This document shows positions 11,881-23,350 of a DNA stretch of 64,000 nucleotides, one piece after another (within the stretch, counting starts at the first letter, position 1; each line of letters opens with the position of its first letter). The stretch lies in contig JAJNNY010000001.1 of the NCBI GenBank assembly GCA_022453515.1, positions 682,001 through 746,000 on the forward strand, written 5' to 3'. Position numbers and translations under genes: made by a program. This DNA is from Astrocystis sublimbata (lineage: Eukaryota > Ascomycota > Sordariomycetes > Xylariales > Xylariaceae). The notes under the pieces are model-generated. The model had not been told where the DNA came from. It searched no databases and saw nothing but the letters and a program-made list of their open reading frames with translations.

Positions 11881-14800
11881 GGTGATTCGCCGGAAATGGG
11901 AGATCTCGGCACAACAGGCGGGTCGGAGACAAGACAACGGTTGTTCCCAAGGGTGCGTCGCTAGACACTTGCGGTCGGGATCGGGCTCGGACAGGTGAAG
12001 CGCAGACAGTCAGTTGGCACAGGCTGGCTTGCGTGGACCGAGACAGCAACGGAGAAGAAGTGCAGCGTGAGGAGAGCTAGGTTGGTGGCACCAAGCGTCT
12101 CCCTCCGGTCCTACTACACCGAGGATGTCGCAACGTCTCGCCAGGGTTGAGAGATGGGTAAATAGATTTGCCGGGGCGGGCGGCAGACACAAGAGCAAAA
12201 GATTCAGACTGGGGGGGCCGAAAGGAGCGGATCGGGGCCGGGACGGGGCGCAGCGAATGAGTTGGACAAGCAAGCTCTAGTAAACAAGCAGTCTTGGTTG
12301 AATAGGGACTTAGTAAGTAATGGATGCGTATGCTATATGCTACAGGTAGGTAGGTAGAATCAGATGATGGAGGACACTAATTGCGGCGCGCAGATGGTGG
12401 GATAAAAATGGGGGCCGAGTGCAGAGGGATTTTGGATGGAATTGATGCAATGAAAGTGGTGGGATAAGCTGAGGGCTGGCTGAGGGTGCAGTGTTGACGA
12501 TTGCGGTTGAGGGTAGAAAAGGTTGGTCGGGATCTATCTCGAGGCGGTGGCCCGGGGGCTTAAGCTCTCACGATGACGACGTTTGGCGTTGGCGGTTGGC
12601 GTCTGGCGGGAGGCGGGACGGTGTAGGCCGGGGGGTTCTCCATCAATAAGGTTGCCGATTGCCTGTTATTTGCCCACTCCACTTGCAGTGGACTCAGTCT
12701 CCAGTGCATAGGTATATCTAAGCTTCACCCCTAGTACCCTGCCTGCTGATCCAGTGGAGGAAGATGTACATTGGATGCGTGTGGCCCTAGGTACAGCCTA
12801 CCTAACCCACCTGAGGTTTCTACTGGCCTGGTCGCCTGGACCGCGCAGTAGATCTACTTATTTGGGTGGGTAGTAGGTAGTAGGTACTTGCAGTGTTGCA
12901 GCTGCAGCTGCAGCCAGCCAGCAGGGCGAATGGCCTGATAAACAGCGGGGCACCGCCAGGGGAGGAGCACAGCGAGGTCCTTCGGTGCGGTGCGGTTCAC
13001 GCAAGCAGCGCTAATCTTTTCATCCTTTCGCACGAGTAGTTCGGCTTTCAGACGCACCCAGCGAGCCTAGGTCGTTTAGGGGCCAACAGAAGGGCGAACC
13101 GCTGCGAGAGAGGCGAGAGAGGGTCCTGCTGTAGGTACCTAGGGTAAATCCCCTTGCTGCAAGCCAAGCTCGCTAAGGTGGCAGTGCCGATATGCGACCC
13201 AGCGAGAGACAACTGGCCATCACCAATCACACGATGGAGAATGCCGAACAGCAGTCGAGCACACACCCTCGACACTACCCATTGCACACACCACACAGGA
13301 CATGTGTATGATTAATAAGACACTCCCGACGAATGCCCAGGCTAGCTCCTCCTACCTCAGGGGTCCTTTGTAAGTAAAGGAACTCGGAATCCGAAGCTTT
13401 CTGCCGTATTCTTTGTCAATGAGATTGAAGCCCGAGACCCGGGGCGGGCGGAGCATACCTGCCCCGACGGCGATGTGCCACGACCCTCCTCTGCTGCGGT
13501 TACCGTAAAAGTGCACTCCATCACCCATCACCGGACCATATTCGCCTGGACGTCCGGACGCCTGAAAGGACAACAACATACAACATGATTGATCTGTAAA
13601 ATGGTCTAGACCCTGGAGTACAGACACTAGCTGTCACTACCGTTCGTCTAGTCCAATACTAACTTGCTAACTTGGCTGGTTTGGTAGCTCAAGCTAACCC
13701 CCATTCGCTGCACCAGTGCCGTTTGACATGTGCCGTTTGACACTCTCGATACTCAAGTTATAACAGGTTTATTCTACTATTCTGCTGGGCAGATACCGAT
13801 TGCTCGACTACTCGCGCTGACATGGTTGGCCTGCTTATGTACTACTAAGTATGTAGATAGGTTACGGGAACAGCTGAAGTGAACTTTGCCTACTACCCAC
13901 TACTACAAGCATAACTTGGATAGAGTCGCATCCATGGAGGGCACTCACATGCTGGCCGCTTCGGAGCGGGCCAAAGCCTACCCTCGTTACCTAAATTCCC
14001 CCACTCGTTCAATGAGGGGTCCTGGACCCAAGCGACCTGGGCATTGCCAGGCTAGGGGGCTAGTAGAACCTTCAACGCCAGAATTACAACTACAACTCCC
14101 CAATGAGAGAATCACAGGTACCGAGTCGATCTGTGATTCTCAATATGTACTATGTACTGTTACAAGAGAATCGCTATTTCTTCAAAACCCACCCACCCCC
14201 CGAGCTATTTACGATAACATTTGCATCATCGCTCGACCCAAAGCGGCAAGTTGGCTCGTCCAGACCGACCCAAAGCGGACTCAACACCACGCAACAGCAC
14301 CTCACTGGATCGCATTGCTCTTCCCCCGTTCTAGTACATATGTACCCAAAGACTAGTCGCCCGTAGATCGCACGACACGGAATCATATGACACGCTCGAA
14401 GATTTGTAAGGAATCTCATAATGACTAACATTGCTTATTCTCGAGATCGGGAATCGCATCATGGATGTGTTGGGGTTTTTTCGGAGTTAGTGGCACATCA
14501 CTCTCTCGCCACAGTATACACCACACCACCTGCACTTTTTCAAGTGCAGAATACTCAACAGATCTAGTCAGATACTAGCCTAGGAATTCTGCAACTTCAC
14601 AATGAGGTAACTGCCTTCCCATAGGTCATCTTGTTTAACATGAACCCTCTTAGCGCACCCAAGCCAGCACGGACTAAACAGGCGCATAATCCGGCTAGGA
14701 GCGCTGGACTTGGAGGCACACGTGGACGTTAGGTAATGGGCGCGCTACCGTCAACCTATGATGCGAAAGATGACAAACAGACAATCTACCTACCTACCTA

Positions 14801-15501
14801 GGTACCTTGAGCCCTACATGCATACTGTCGCGTCGCTTGCGCAAGCCAAGCCTGAGATAAGCATCGCGGCTCCTTGCAACGTCATCGTGAGCCAACGACA
14901 CTTCGTGACTACATACCGAACAGCACGATTTGGTTTGTTGGTCAACACACATGTCGATGGTCCGAGTAAATCTTAAAGTTTCTTTCTAGGTACTCTCAAC
15001 GTGTTGTAAATTTCCCCATCGATAAATCCAACGCGCCTTTGTGGTAAACGTCTGGGCAGCTACTCGCTCGTAGTGCGATGGCGTCCTGATCATGCCTATG
15101 CAAGTACGAGCCTCACACGCACACTATCCTCGACTGGTCCCTGCAGGTGCATCCCCTTCCGCTTCATGTGATCACGCAGGAACCTAGATTAGACATCTCA
15201 ATCCTGCATATGGCAATCAGATCTCCCAGCTCTAAGTTGAAGACCTCCTGATTCCCTTCCTAGATCCTTCCCTCTAACAAGCCCATATTCCTGTGGGTAG
15301 CCACGTAGCCATGTCGCCATGTATTCCAGTGATCTCCTTTGCATCTACAGTAGTAGATCGCCAATGTCAGCTCTCTCCGGGACACGTTAAAGCCATGCTT
15401 TTCCCGTCCTCCCTCCTCTGACATCAGATTGTCGCGTCATGCCTTCAAGTCGCCTTCCATTGCAAATCCAAGAGCCATATAGCGATCGCTCCCATCGTCA
15501 G
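11881..15501. other. Long intergenic region without a recognisable gene
   Basis: Only short unsupported ORFs occur here. The part next to the leucine-rich-repeat gene (11.9-12.6 kb) is G-rich on this strand, meaning C/T-rich on the coding strand of that gene, and is probably promoter and 5' UTR. Copies of a CCTACCTAGGTA-type motif occur at 12344-12357 and 14786-14806. Confidence 0.5.
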
Positions 15502-15924
15502 CTAGAAACGAGCCTGAAACGGACTTCCAGGGGCGAATATATAGCACTGAGGAGTACCAAATCGATACTGCATCATCGGGGCATTCGGCACAGCACCAGC
15601 AGGCGTCACAAGCATGGCAGCAGAGCTCTGCGGCGCAGCCACGGCCTGGTAGCTCGGGAGCGGCTGCATGTTCGGCGCCCAGAAGTACTGGGGACTGTAC
15701 GCAGGCTGGGTTGCCCATGCGAAAGGGTGGTGTTGCGAATGTGGAAAGCTCGGTGTCGGGGCAAGTTGGAAGCTCAGGGTAGAGTGGTTGCCTGGCGTTG
15801 GGCTGTAGCTCGGCGGCGCGGGTATGTATTGAGCAGGGTAGTCTGGTGGGATCACGAGATCGTATGGGGGCTTCCAGTCCTTGTCTCTGTAGAATCTTGC
15901 ATTGTCTCGTCTCCTGGAAGCCAT
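15502..15924 (-). CDS. Small Pro/Tyr/Gln-rich protein, unknown function
   Basis: A single exon of 140 residues starts at an ATG in a strong context (ACCACCATGG). After a basic start (Met-Ala-Ser-Arg-Arg-Arg), the protein is rich in Pro, Tyr, Ala, Gln and Ser, with repeated Pro-Pro-Ser-Tyr and Pro-Tyr/Tyr-Pro pairs. It has no signal peptide, membrane helix or recognisable domain, so it is likely disordered. Longer ORFs exist in two other frames over the same bases (minus 16036-15437, 199 codons; plus 15439-16020, 193 codons). I prefer this one because its start context is best and its composition resembles low-complexity fungal proteins rather than an Arg/His/Cys-rich shadow frame. Which frame is used is not settled. 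Confidence 0.5.
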   Translation of the reverse strand: MASRRRDNARFYRDKDWKPPYDLVIPPDYPAQYIPAPPSYSPTPGNHSTLSFQLAPTPSFPHSQHHPFAWATQPAYSPQYFWAPNMQPLPSYQAVAAPQSSAAMLVTPAGAVPNAPMMQYRFGTPQCYIFAPGSPFQARF

Positions 15925-16697
15925 GGTGGTGAGCGAAGGAGACGGCGCGAGCGACTGGTGGAATGGAATTGCGAAGAGCTAGATGGTGTGGGTGGTGTTG
16001 CAGAGTTTGTTTCGGTTTAGGCTGTAGCCCTTCCAATGGTGACGATAGAAGTAGCTAAGGTGATAAGCCTCGTGTGTACGGATGAATGACAGTGACAGGT
16101 AGTGTTTCTTGTTGCGATGTAAGAGGTTGCCAGCCATCAACCTGCGGTGTACTTAAGGTACGAGTCGGGTGGCATAGGGGACACCTTGCAAGATTGGACT
16201 TGTTGACAGCAAGTGGTGGACGCAAGTCGCAACGCGCGCCGTTATTCCATGGCTATGGATTATGCAACTGACCTTGTTGTTGGTTTGGCTTAAAATGTTT
16301 GCCCGGATCACCATTTATAGTCACGAGCTACCCATTCTAGGTACCCAGGCGCCCCATGTGGTTCGTTGTTAAGTGAGGTAGTAGTACCAATGAAATACTT
16401 GTAGTTGGGCGATCCAATCCACGTGAAAGCTACACATATATCGACTATGGTTGGTAATCGATGTGATTTATATCCAAACTCGAATCTGAGTTAATTACTC
16501 ATCACCAATGCAAGGAATTCAAACACCTATGTACTATTGGCATACAGGTATAGCAGAAAGTATGCAGGTTCACCATTCTGCCTGTGGCTGTTTAACACGA
16601 CCAAAGCCCTAGGTGGTGTGAATCAAGAAGTGCTGCACTTCGAGAGTGAAACTTCTTTGACATACCACCGCTGACATCTCAGTCATGCCATCAATCG
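15925..16697. other. Intergenic, no gene seen
   Basis: This is the 5' side of the small Pro-rich protein gene and the 3' side of the F-box gene. No supported ORF or clear repeat was seen. Confidence 0.6.
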
Positions 16698-17777
16698 TCA
16701 TGCTAGCCCTGTGGCTTGACTCGCAGATCTTTCATGCTCGTACAGTTCCCTTGAACTTCCTTCCATTCGAAACAAACTAAACTGATTGCCATGTAGCTTA
16801 ATGTTTTTCGAGTTCAAATAAACACGTTCACAGTGAGATAACCATTCCCAATTCATAGGAGGGCCCTCTGATCCGAAATCCTGCCAGACCTGCATGTATG
16901 GGAATTCTGGGTTAAGGTGGTCGGAGAGCTGAACAGAGTAATCAGTAGGGCACCGGTCACAGGAGGCTGCAAGACTTTTTCCGTCGCCTTTAGCCTTGGT
17001 CAACTTCAAGTAACTTCCGTCCAGATCCCTGAGAAGACGGAAAAAGGAATATAAACCATCAAAATTGATTCCGAGATGAGGGCATATGAATATTGGGGGG
17101 GTAGTGTTCGGAACTATAGCCCCAGACGCTTTGGGAAATCCCCAGTTTGTCAAAAGCAGGAACCTCAGGTTGCCGTCGGATCCTGTAACAATACGGGGGT
17201 GTTCCGAATAGCTGATTTTCGTTGGGTCCCATTGACGCGGCCAATAATATGGTTCCAACAAGCTTTGTAAATAAGAGTTATACTTCTGCTCTTGCAAGCG
17301 AGTATATTTAAGAGCAAGCTGAACATGGCGGTGATCAAGTCGTCTGCGACCGTACCAACGTGCCTTGTCCAGGGGGTGTTGAGACATTAGTCTTTGGCGA
17401 TAGCATTGCCGTTTGAACATTTCCAAGCTAGCTCGAGGAGCTGTAGAAGTATCGAGCATGTCGACCGGATGGAGGGTCACACAGTTTGGACAAACCCAGG
17501 CATCCGGGTTACCCCTAGCACAACAAACAAGGAAATAGATATGGTCGTGGAGATCGAGTTTTATGGTCTTTGTGCGCCGTTGGAGTGTAGTATATAGCGA
17601 GAAGCAGGTTTGAGAAAACAGTATCAAGTCGGCAGGACTGAGGTAGTCGGCTATGCGCCAGAGTACGTCAAAAGGTAACCGCCAAGAATGATTGTTAACT
17701 TCTTGTTGTTTTTGGATCAACTTTTGTACCGATGCTGAGTCAACTGGTATGTCCTGGGAGGGCTCCGTGACATTCAT
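16698..17777 (-). CDS. F-box protein
   Basis: A single exon of 359 residues. Residues about 32-66 form an F-box: Leu-Pro-x-Asp-Val-Leu-Trp-x-Ile-Ala-Asp-Tyr-Leu-Ser-Pro-Ala-Asp-Leu, then a Ser-Gln-Thr-Cys segment typical of fungal F-boxes. F-box proteins bind Skp1 and recruit substrates to SCF ubiquitin ligases. Downstream, a Cys-Pro-Asn-Cys pair (near residue 96) and a Cys-Asp-Arg-Cys-Pro-Thr-Asp-Tyr-Ser motif (near residue 280) match a common class of ascomycete F-box proteins whose target is unknown. The frame opens slightly earlier at a TTG; the first ATG is used here. An upstream non-contiguous first exon cannot be excluded. Confidence 0.85.
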   Translation of the reverse strand: MNVTEPSQDIPVDSASVQKLIQKQQEVNNHSWRLPFDVLWRIADYLSPADLILFSQTCFSLYTTLQRRTKTIKLDLHDHIYFLVCCARGNPDAWVCPNCVTLHPVDMLDTSTAPRASLEMFKRQCYRQRLMSQHPLDKARWYGRRRLDHRHVQLALKYTRLQEQKYNSYLQSLLEPYYWPRQWDPTKISYSEHPRIVTGSDGNLRFLLLTNWGFPKASGAIVPNTTPPIFICPHLGINFDGLYSFFRLLRDLDGSYLKLTKAKGDGKSLAASCDRCPTDYSVQLSDHLNPEFPYMQVWQDFGSEGPPMNWEWLSHCERVYLNSKNIKLHGNQFSLFRMEGSSRELYEHERSASQATGLA

Positions 17778-18905
17778 ACCGGCGAACAATTAATGTAGAG
17801 TGACACTCCCACTGGAATTTGGATAAACGTTGTCCGAGCAAAGGCAAGCCGCTGGACGAAAGTAAGGATGAGATAGAGCCCTTCGTCCAAGTGTAGAGAC
17901 AAAATAGTGTCAATGCCGATGGAGCAGAAGTTGGAGAGACAGTTTATCTTGTGTGGAGGGCAAGCTTTGGTATGCCTCATATGCACCTGCCTACTCCAAT
18001 TTGACTGACTTGATGCGTCAAGCTTTAGGAGTTTTCGTGAGAAGGCACGACACACAATGTATTGTATTGGGCCCCTCAAGACTCGGCTGTTACCAGGCTT
18101 GCCAGGTCCTGGGCTTGATTTTGCATTCTCATTGCAGATATCTCCTTCACGAATCTACAATTACATACGGCTTGACTCCACTAGTCTGCACCCTCTACGT
18201 GACATGCATTCCTATTGCCCACGTCAGTATGAGTACCACTACCTACCTACGTATGTAATCTGATGCCTGACTTTTATGCTAGCCCTCCATTGCATGCCAC
18301 GGCTTAATTGTCGCTGTGAGGTGGCATATGAGACGATTAATCTACGATTCTGGCGCGTGATGTCAACAACCGCCATAATTAGTAGGTATGTTCCACACCT
18401 TCGGATACACATGCCATTTGGACTTGTTGGCTACATGTTAGGGACGGGTTGGACAATTGAAGAATAGATCCGTGCGCTTGTATGAATAACTCTTTCTGGG
18501 ACATATGACCGTTGATTCTGGTTTTCAGCATCTACCATGTTCAAATCCTCGTCGTCCTATATGTCTATCCGTTTCCCAAGGAGACCTTGCCCATCTTGCC
18601 TTTGAAAGATGAAGCCGCAAGGTTAAACATGTAGTCTGAGCAGTGTTGATCAAACTTGCCTAAGTAGGTAGTTGGGCGGTCCAGTCATAACAAGTTCCAA
18701 AGGAAGTCTCTCATAGTAATCAAAGCACTAGAATGAAGAGGAATAGCACTCATGCAACAGAATGAGAATTGAGTGATTAAGATACCCCTGTGATCGTTGA
18801 ATATCTATTATCAAACTAGTAACGTTGCCACGACAACATCCAAACATTAAGTCCAGTTTACCTAAATCACAACAATTCCTCTATACTAATACGATCCCAC
18901 ATATC
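17778..18905. other. Intergenic, no gene seen
   Basis: Scattered ORFs of 60-100 codons have no recognisable domain and no supporting splice structure. A CTACCTACCTACGTA motif lies near 18239. Confidence 0.55.
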
Positions 18906-20277
18906 TCATACCATCTTATCGAAAAAGTCAGAAATGACACCATAGGTAGTGGGAAATGTATAATGCTGTTGTAAGCGTTAGAAAACTGCCCAAGACAAGC
19001 AGGTCTGCAATGCGATTTCAGGTCTTACAAAGTTGAGCGCATGGCCAGTTGCAGGTACAATGAAAGCTTTAAACGGAGGCTTTTTCACAAACGCCGATTT
19101 CGACATCTTTGGAATAGAAGGCGTAGTCGCAAGGCAATTTCCGCCGCAGACTACGGCATCGCGTTCTAGTACTCGTAAAATCATCAGCGACACACGGCCA
19201 ATGGCGCAATGGATAGCCACAAGCCTCGAGTCGGAAGAAAAGAAAAGGGGGCTTACCTCCGGTGACAACAAGCACAGGACCTCCGAACTGACTCTGAAGC
19301 GGCACGGTATCTTGGGAAAGAACTTCACCAATAGTTCGAGGTGCTATAGACCGATATGCCGCTTTCAAGACCTCTACGTCGAAATTCTCAGGGGAGAAAA
19401 ACCCAACCTGTAGACTGTTCAACGCGTTATGGATCAGATATCCATCATGAAAGCTCTTCCACTTCTTGAAACTATTGGCTGCAATAAGGCTATCGCCAAG
19501 GAGCGACTGAGTGGCGAAATCGGCATCCAATCCGAAACCCGTCAGCGCGATGGCGTCTGACAGCGCGGGAAACGAGTTCGTGAAGGCGTACGTTAGTAGA
19601 CTCCCAAAGCTGTGTCCGACATGCACAATCGTCTCGTACTTGGTCTTGATGCCGGGCACTGAGGTATTTCGGAGCATAGTGGTCAGAGCCTGAAGAGCAG
19701 AGATCTCTAGTGCAGGCTGGATCTCGTTCAGAGGGTCGCCTTTCGAGGACTCGCCCACGCCTAGGCGATCGTAAAAGAATGTGCTGTAGTTCCGTGAGAG
19801 CGCCGCGTTGACGTAGCTGTAGTTGTAGTTGTGCACCGGGTGATCCCAGTATGATCTACTGAAGCTAATGCCATGTGTAAGGATCTGAAGGGCTTTGCCT
19901 GGGCCATCGGGTGGCTCGCAGTAGGTTGCTGCGATCTGATATGAGCCTGATTTCGTTGTGTTCTGAACAGTGTCTCTCGTTAGTTCATTCTATTTCCAAA
20001 AGAGGAGAAGACGAGGTTCTATTACCCCATTGGAGTTCTTCTCTGTGAAGTTTCCGTCCGGCTCGGTATAGTTGAGAATGAATTCGGTGACCTCGATATT
20101 GCCATGAGGCGGTTTGAAGGTCCACACTTGATTCACTGCAGATATATCGATATCTACCGTGAGATTGCGACAGTTACGCTTCGTATTGAAATGGTCATCA
20201 CGTGGGTGCGCAGCTGGGATCATCGAAGCCTGACAGGCCGTGCCGACGAGAAGGCCAAGTAGAGCAAGTTTATACAT
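18906..20277 (-). CDS. Secreted alpha/beta-hydrolase
   Basis: Four exons (20277-20026, 19962-19257, 19165-19029, 18965-18906) give 384 residues. It begins with a signal peptide (short basic start, Leu-rich core, Ala-Ser-Met end). The catalytic triad is visible across three exons: nucleophile elbow Gly-His-Ser-Phe-Gly in exon 2, the acid in Gly-Glu-Arg-Asp just past the second junction, and the histidine in Gly-His-Ala-Leu-Asn in exon 3. Several Asn-x-Ser/Thr sites suggest glycosylation. The last exon (20 codons including stop) was recovered through a textbook intron (CTAAC branch, ACAACAG acceptor) that replaces a less plausible read-through end. The protein is probably an extracellular esterase- or peptidase-like enzyme; the substrate is unknown. 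A TATA-like sequence lies about 100 bases upstream. Confidence 0.9.
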
Positions 20278-20371
20278 CTTGGTGATACACACTGAGCCTT
20301 GGGAAAGGGCAAAAATGATGAAGTGAAATGTCCTGGGTTCCGAAAAGAGAGCAGTTGAAAACCGTGGTCAT

Positions 20372-20400
20372 GGTGGTATATATAGTAAATTTATATATGT
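20372..20400 (-). promoter_or_regulatory. TATA-rich promoter element of the secreted hydrolase gene
   Basis: On the minus strand this stretch contains TATATATA and TATATAAA-like runs about 95-120 bases before the hydrolase ATG, a reasonable spacing for a fungal TATA region. The assignment rests on position and composition only. Confidence 0.4.
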
Positions 20401-22337
20401 ATTGCGATCAAAGTCCCCGTCATCGCAGATGAGAACACATGATTCACTCAAATATAAGTGACAATATTAGCGGCCGAAGACAAGCGCAATTCCTACATCT
20501 TGTTCCAATGAAAAGAATCCATTCATTGATGGTGACTCGGTTCGTATTCGTGCTATGGCGCCGCATGGCAAATACTCTACTAAGAGCTACTGCGCGTGCT
20601 CAACCAACTGTTAGTGCTCAGCCAATTGCGATTGTGGCAAACCACCTCAGAGGCTCAGAAACATGTCTCTTTTCGTCACAGTCGGATATTGACCAAAGCG
20701 GAGGCTCCGGGTTGCGAATATTGCTCATTCGCGCGAGTTTCGCATCCTGCCAAAAGGCCCGGAGTCTAGGACTGTGCCACTGCGAGTGCCTCACCCAACT
20801 GCGATTATAGCAATTTACATAAAAAAATATGAGGTTTTTCTTTATAATCGGAGATTCGTCGAGGAGGAGGCTTGCTTACTTGCGGAGACACGGGCAAAGA
20901 CTTATTTATGTGTGGCGGCGGCTCAGTTTGCGAAATTCGCACGAGTTGCGCATCCCGCCGAGGGACTTAGGTACGTTCCTCCACCTTCAAAGTTCGAGCA
21001 TGAATGAACGGTCACATAGGAATCACTTTACTTCTTCAATTTTCATGTTAAATATGAAATAATTATGACCAGTTCCAATGGTTTTAATCTGGTTCGCTTG
21101 AAGTTTTTCATTTCATAACTAATGTATACCTAGGTAGCTCTATCTAGCATACTTTTGCCTACTTGTTGCCTACTGTTCACGGTCGTGATGCTTGAACCTT
21201 AATTGATTGGCCAGGGCCCCAGCTGGCGCAGGATTCAGGCTTAGGTCTGCTAAGTCACCCACTGTCCAGCACTGTTACGGCCAAAGGCTCCATTGGGGGT
21301 ATATAGTACAGAATTGGGAAAAATGATGATCATTGGGTCATTGTTTGAAGCTTTGGCTCGTATACTGGAATGGTTGCTATAGATATATTATAATCAAAAT
21401 TTTTCTGCGAAGTTCATACGAAATGACTTCTTTTTCATCGATTTCTGCTCTTGATCATAATACTGACAATATCCTTGAACTGGTCGTTGCTTCAACCGGG
21501 AGATGATGTCAAGGAATCGGTCTGTGTACGTGTTGAGAAATGACGTAGGTTTTTATAATACAGGGCGTCGGCTCGACCGAGGCGAAAGTGCCATACACTA
21601 CTAAGTAGGCATGTTAAGTCTGGACTTCAGGGAGCTGAGCTAGCCTGGTATTCTTCAAACAAACAGCTTGAAAGTTGGCGTGTGCGCAACTGCTGAGAAA
21701 CCTCTTTCTCCTGGAAACCTCCTCTGTACGGAAACAATCGATTGTGCCTGTCAAGTGGCTGACTTTGTTAACGAGTAAACACCTTGGTGTTGTGTCACGT
21801 CACGGCACTCGGCATACACGTAATCTTCGTCATGTAAATGTTGCACAAAGCACCAGGTACGGGGATATAGTCGTTACAAGGGATGACGAATCACCTGGTA
21901 CTAAGGACTGAAATCATATCTATAAATAGAGTGGAAGTGATAAGGACTCATGTAACACAACGAATTGCTATTTATGTGCCCTGGAGGTGCGTAGCCTTCT
22001 GTTGACGTGACTTGGAAACTCGGTAATTACGCTTCTTCGATTCCCATCTTTAAGTACACAGGTGAGTCACTATCTGATTATTACCTCCATCTTCTAATCT
22101 CCTGTCGTCCTGGAGGCTTCTAGAAAAAATACCTTTGATTTTGATGGGATACTCTTGAAGTCCTCGGAAACCCCGATTGTCACCTGTTAGTCTTCATTTG
22201 TCTGGTAACCACGGAGTGACGGCACAGAGGAAAATTTGTCGAGCTTTTATTTCTTGGTTCGTGAGCTCTTACTGGCTACCTTTCGGCAGAAATACCATAG
22301 CCGTTTTTGCCAATTTCCAGTTTTGCGCGTTGACAAG
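20401..22337. other. Intergenic region with a diverged tandem duplication
   Basis: Apart from the tandem duplication at about 20590-20960 I see no gene. The stretch from 20960 to 21450 is AT-rich. ORFs here are short and cross the repeat units. Confidence 0.55.
20590..20960. repeat. Two imperfect direct copies of a unit of about 190 bp
   Basis: Three landmarks recur in the same order: GCCAATTGCGATTGTGGCAA-like (20621-20640 and 20794-20813), a TCGGA..TT..GGAGGCT block (about 20680-20707 and 20845-20872), and a TTCGCNCGAGTTNCGCATC block (about 20728-20747 and 20936-20955). The copies have diverged, with some small length differences. The origin is unknown. Confidence 0.55.
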
Positions 22338-23350
22338 ATGAGCCCTCCCACGTTATCACTGAAAGACGGCAATGCGATCCCCAAGGTATAGTCTTCCTAC
22401 CTTAACACACAAGTGTACCTGAGGAAATTCACGCTAATATGGATCAATGACCTTAGATTGGCTTTGGCACAGGCACACATTGGTGCAAGGTCAATATAGA
22501 TGGCCCCATCGACTTTCATCTAGTCGACACACTCATCAATGCTTTGAGGAAGGGTTTCATCCACATCGACTGCGCAGACAGTTATGGTACCGAAAGTGAA
22601 GTCGGCATTGCCATCAAGAAAAGTGGCATTCCCCGAGACAAAATATTCATCACCACCAAGGTGCTGAATGGTTGGGCGGATATCCCAAAGGCCATCGATG
22701 CCAGTCTAGACAGACTCCAGACCGATTATGTTGATCTGTACGCCAAGCTCGCATCGCATCCCCATCTCTTCTCTGTGACAACAAAGCTGACTTTTCCCCA
22801 GCTACTTATTAGAAAGCCCCTACGTTTTTCCAACTATTGACGACCTCCAGAAAGCATGGAAAGGTATCGAGCGTGTCAAGGCGTCTGGCAAGGCTCGGTC
22901 AATTGGCGTGTCGAATATGCAAAAGCATCATATCCAAGCCATCTTTGACATCGCTGCCGTGTTGCCTGTCATCAATCAATTAGAATACCACCCATATCTG
23001 CAGCGCTCCGACGACTTCGTACCTGGATGCGCTCTCGCGGCATCGAGGTCTCATCTTTCAAAGGTCTAGCCCCGATCATGGTTGCTCAAGGCGGGCCCCT
23101 AGACAAGCTATTGCATTCCATTGCGCTTGCTCACGATGTCGCACCTTCAACGGTCCTCTTAAGATGGGCCATGGATCAAATCGTTGTACCAATCACCACG
23201 ACTTGCAAGGCGGATAGGATCGATGAGTATCTCGCGGCACTGGAATTGAACTTGACCCCCGAAGAGCAAGATGAAATCACCAAGGTCGGATTGACTCATC
23301 ACTTTCGATGGTGGGGAAATGAACATTTCGGGGCTGATGATAGATCATGA
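22338..23350 (+). pseudogene. Aldo-keto reductase gene with frameshift and altered catalytic residue
   Basis: Three coding segments (22338-22385, 22457-22737, 22802-23350) match the AKR3-like aldo-keto reductases related to yeast YDL124W. Visible features are the Gly-Phe-Gly-Thr-Gly start of the barrel, catalytic Asp and Tyr in His-Ile-Asp-Cys-Ala-Asp-Ser-Tyr-Gly-Thr-Glu, catalytic Lys in Ile-Thr-Thr-Lys-Val, the Ser-Ile-Gly-Val-Ser-Asn strand, and the C-terminal Thr-Thr...Arg-Ile-Asp-Glu-Tyr cofactor segment. Two oddities: the catalytic-His position in Asp-Leu-Tyr-Leu-x-His-Ser-Pro is Glu, and one base is missing near 23021-23025, between Phe-Val-Pro and Trp-Met-Arg, so the frame shifts and would otherwise stop at a TAG soon after. 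It is probably a decaying gene; an assembly error could explain the frameshift but not the Glu. Intact homologues reduce aldehydes and keto compounds with NADPH. Confidence 0.85.
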
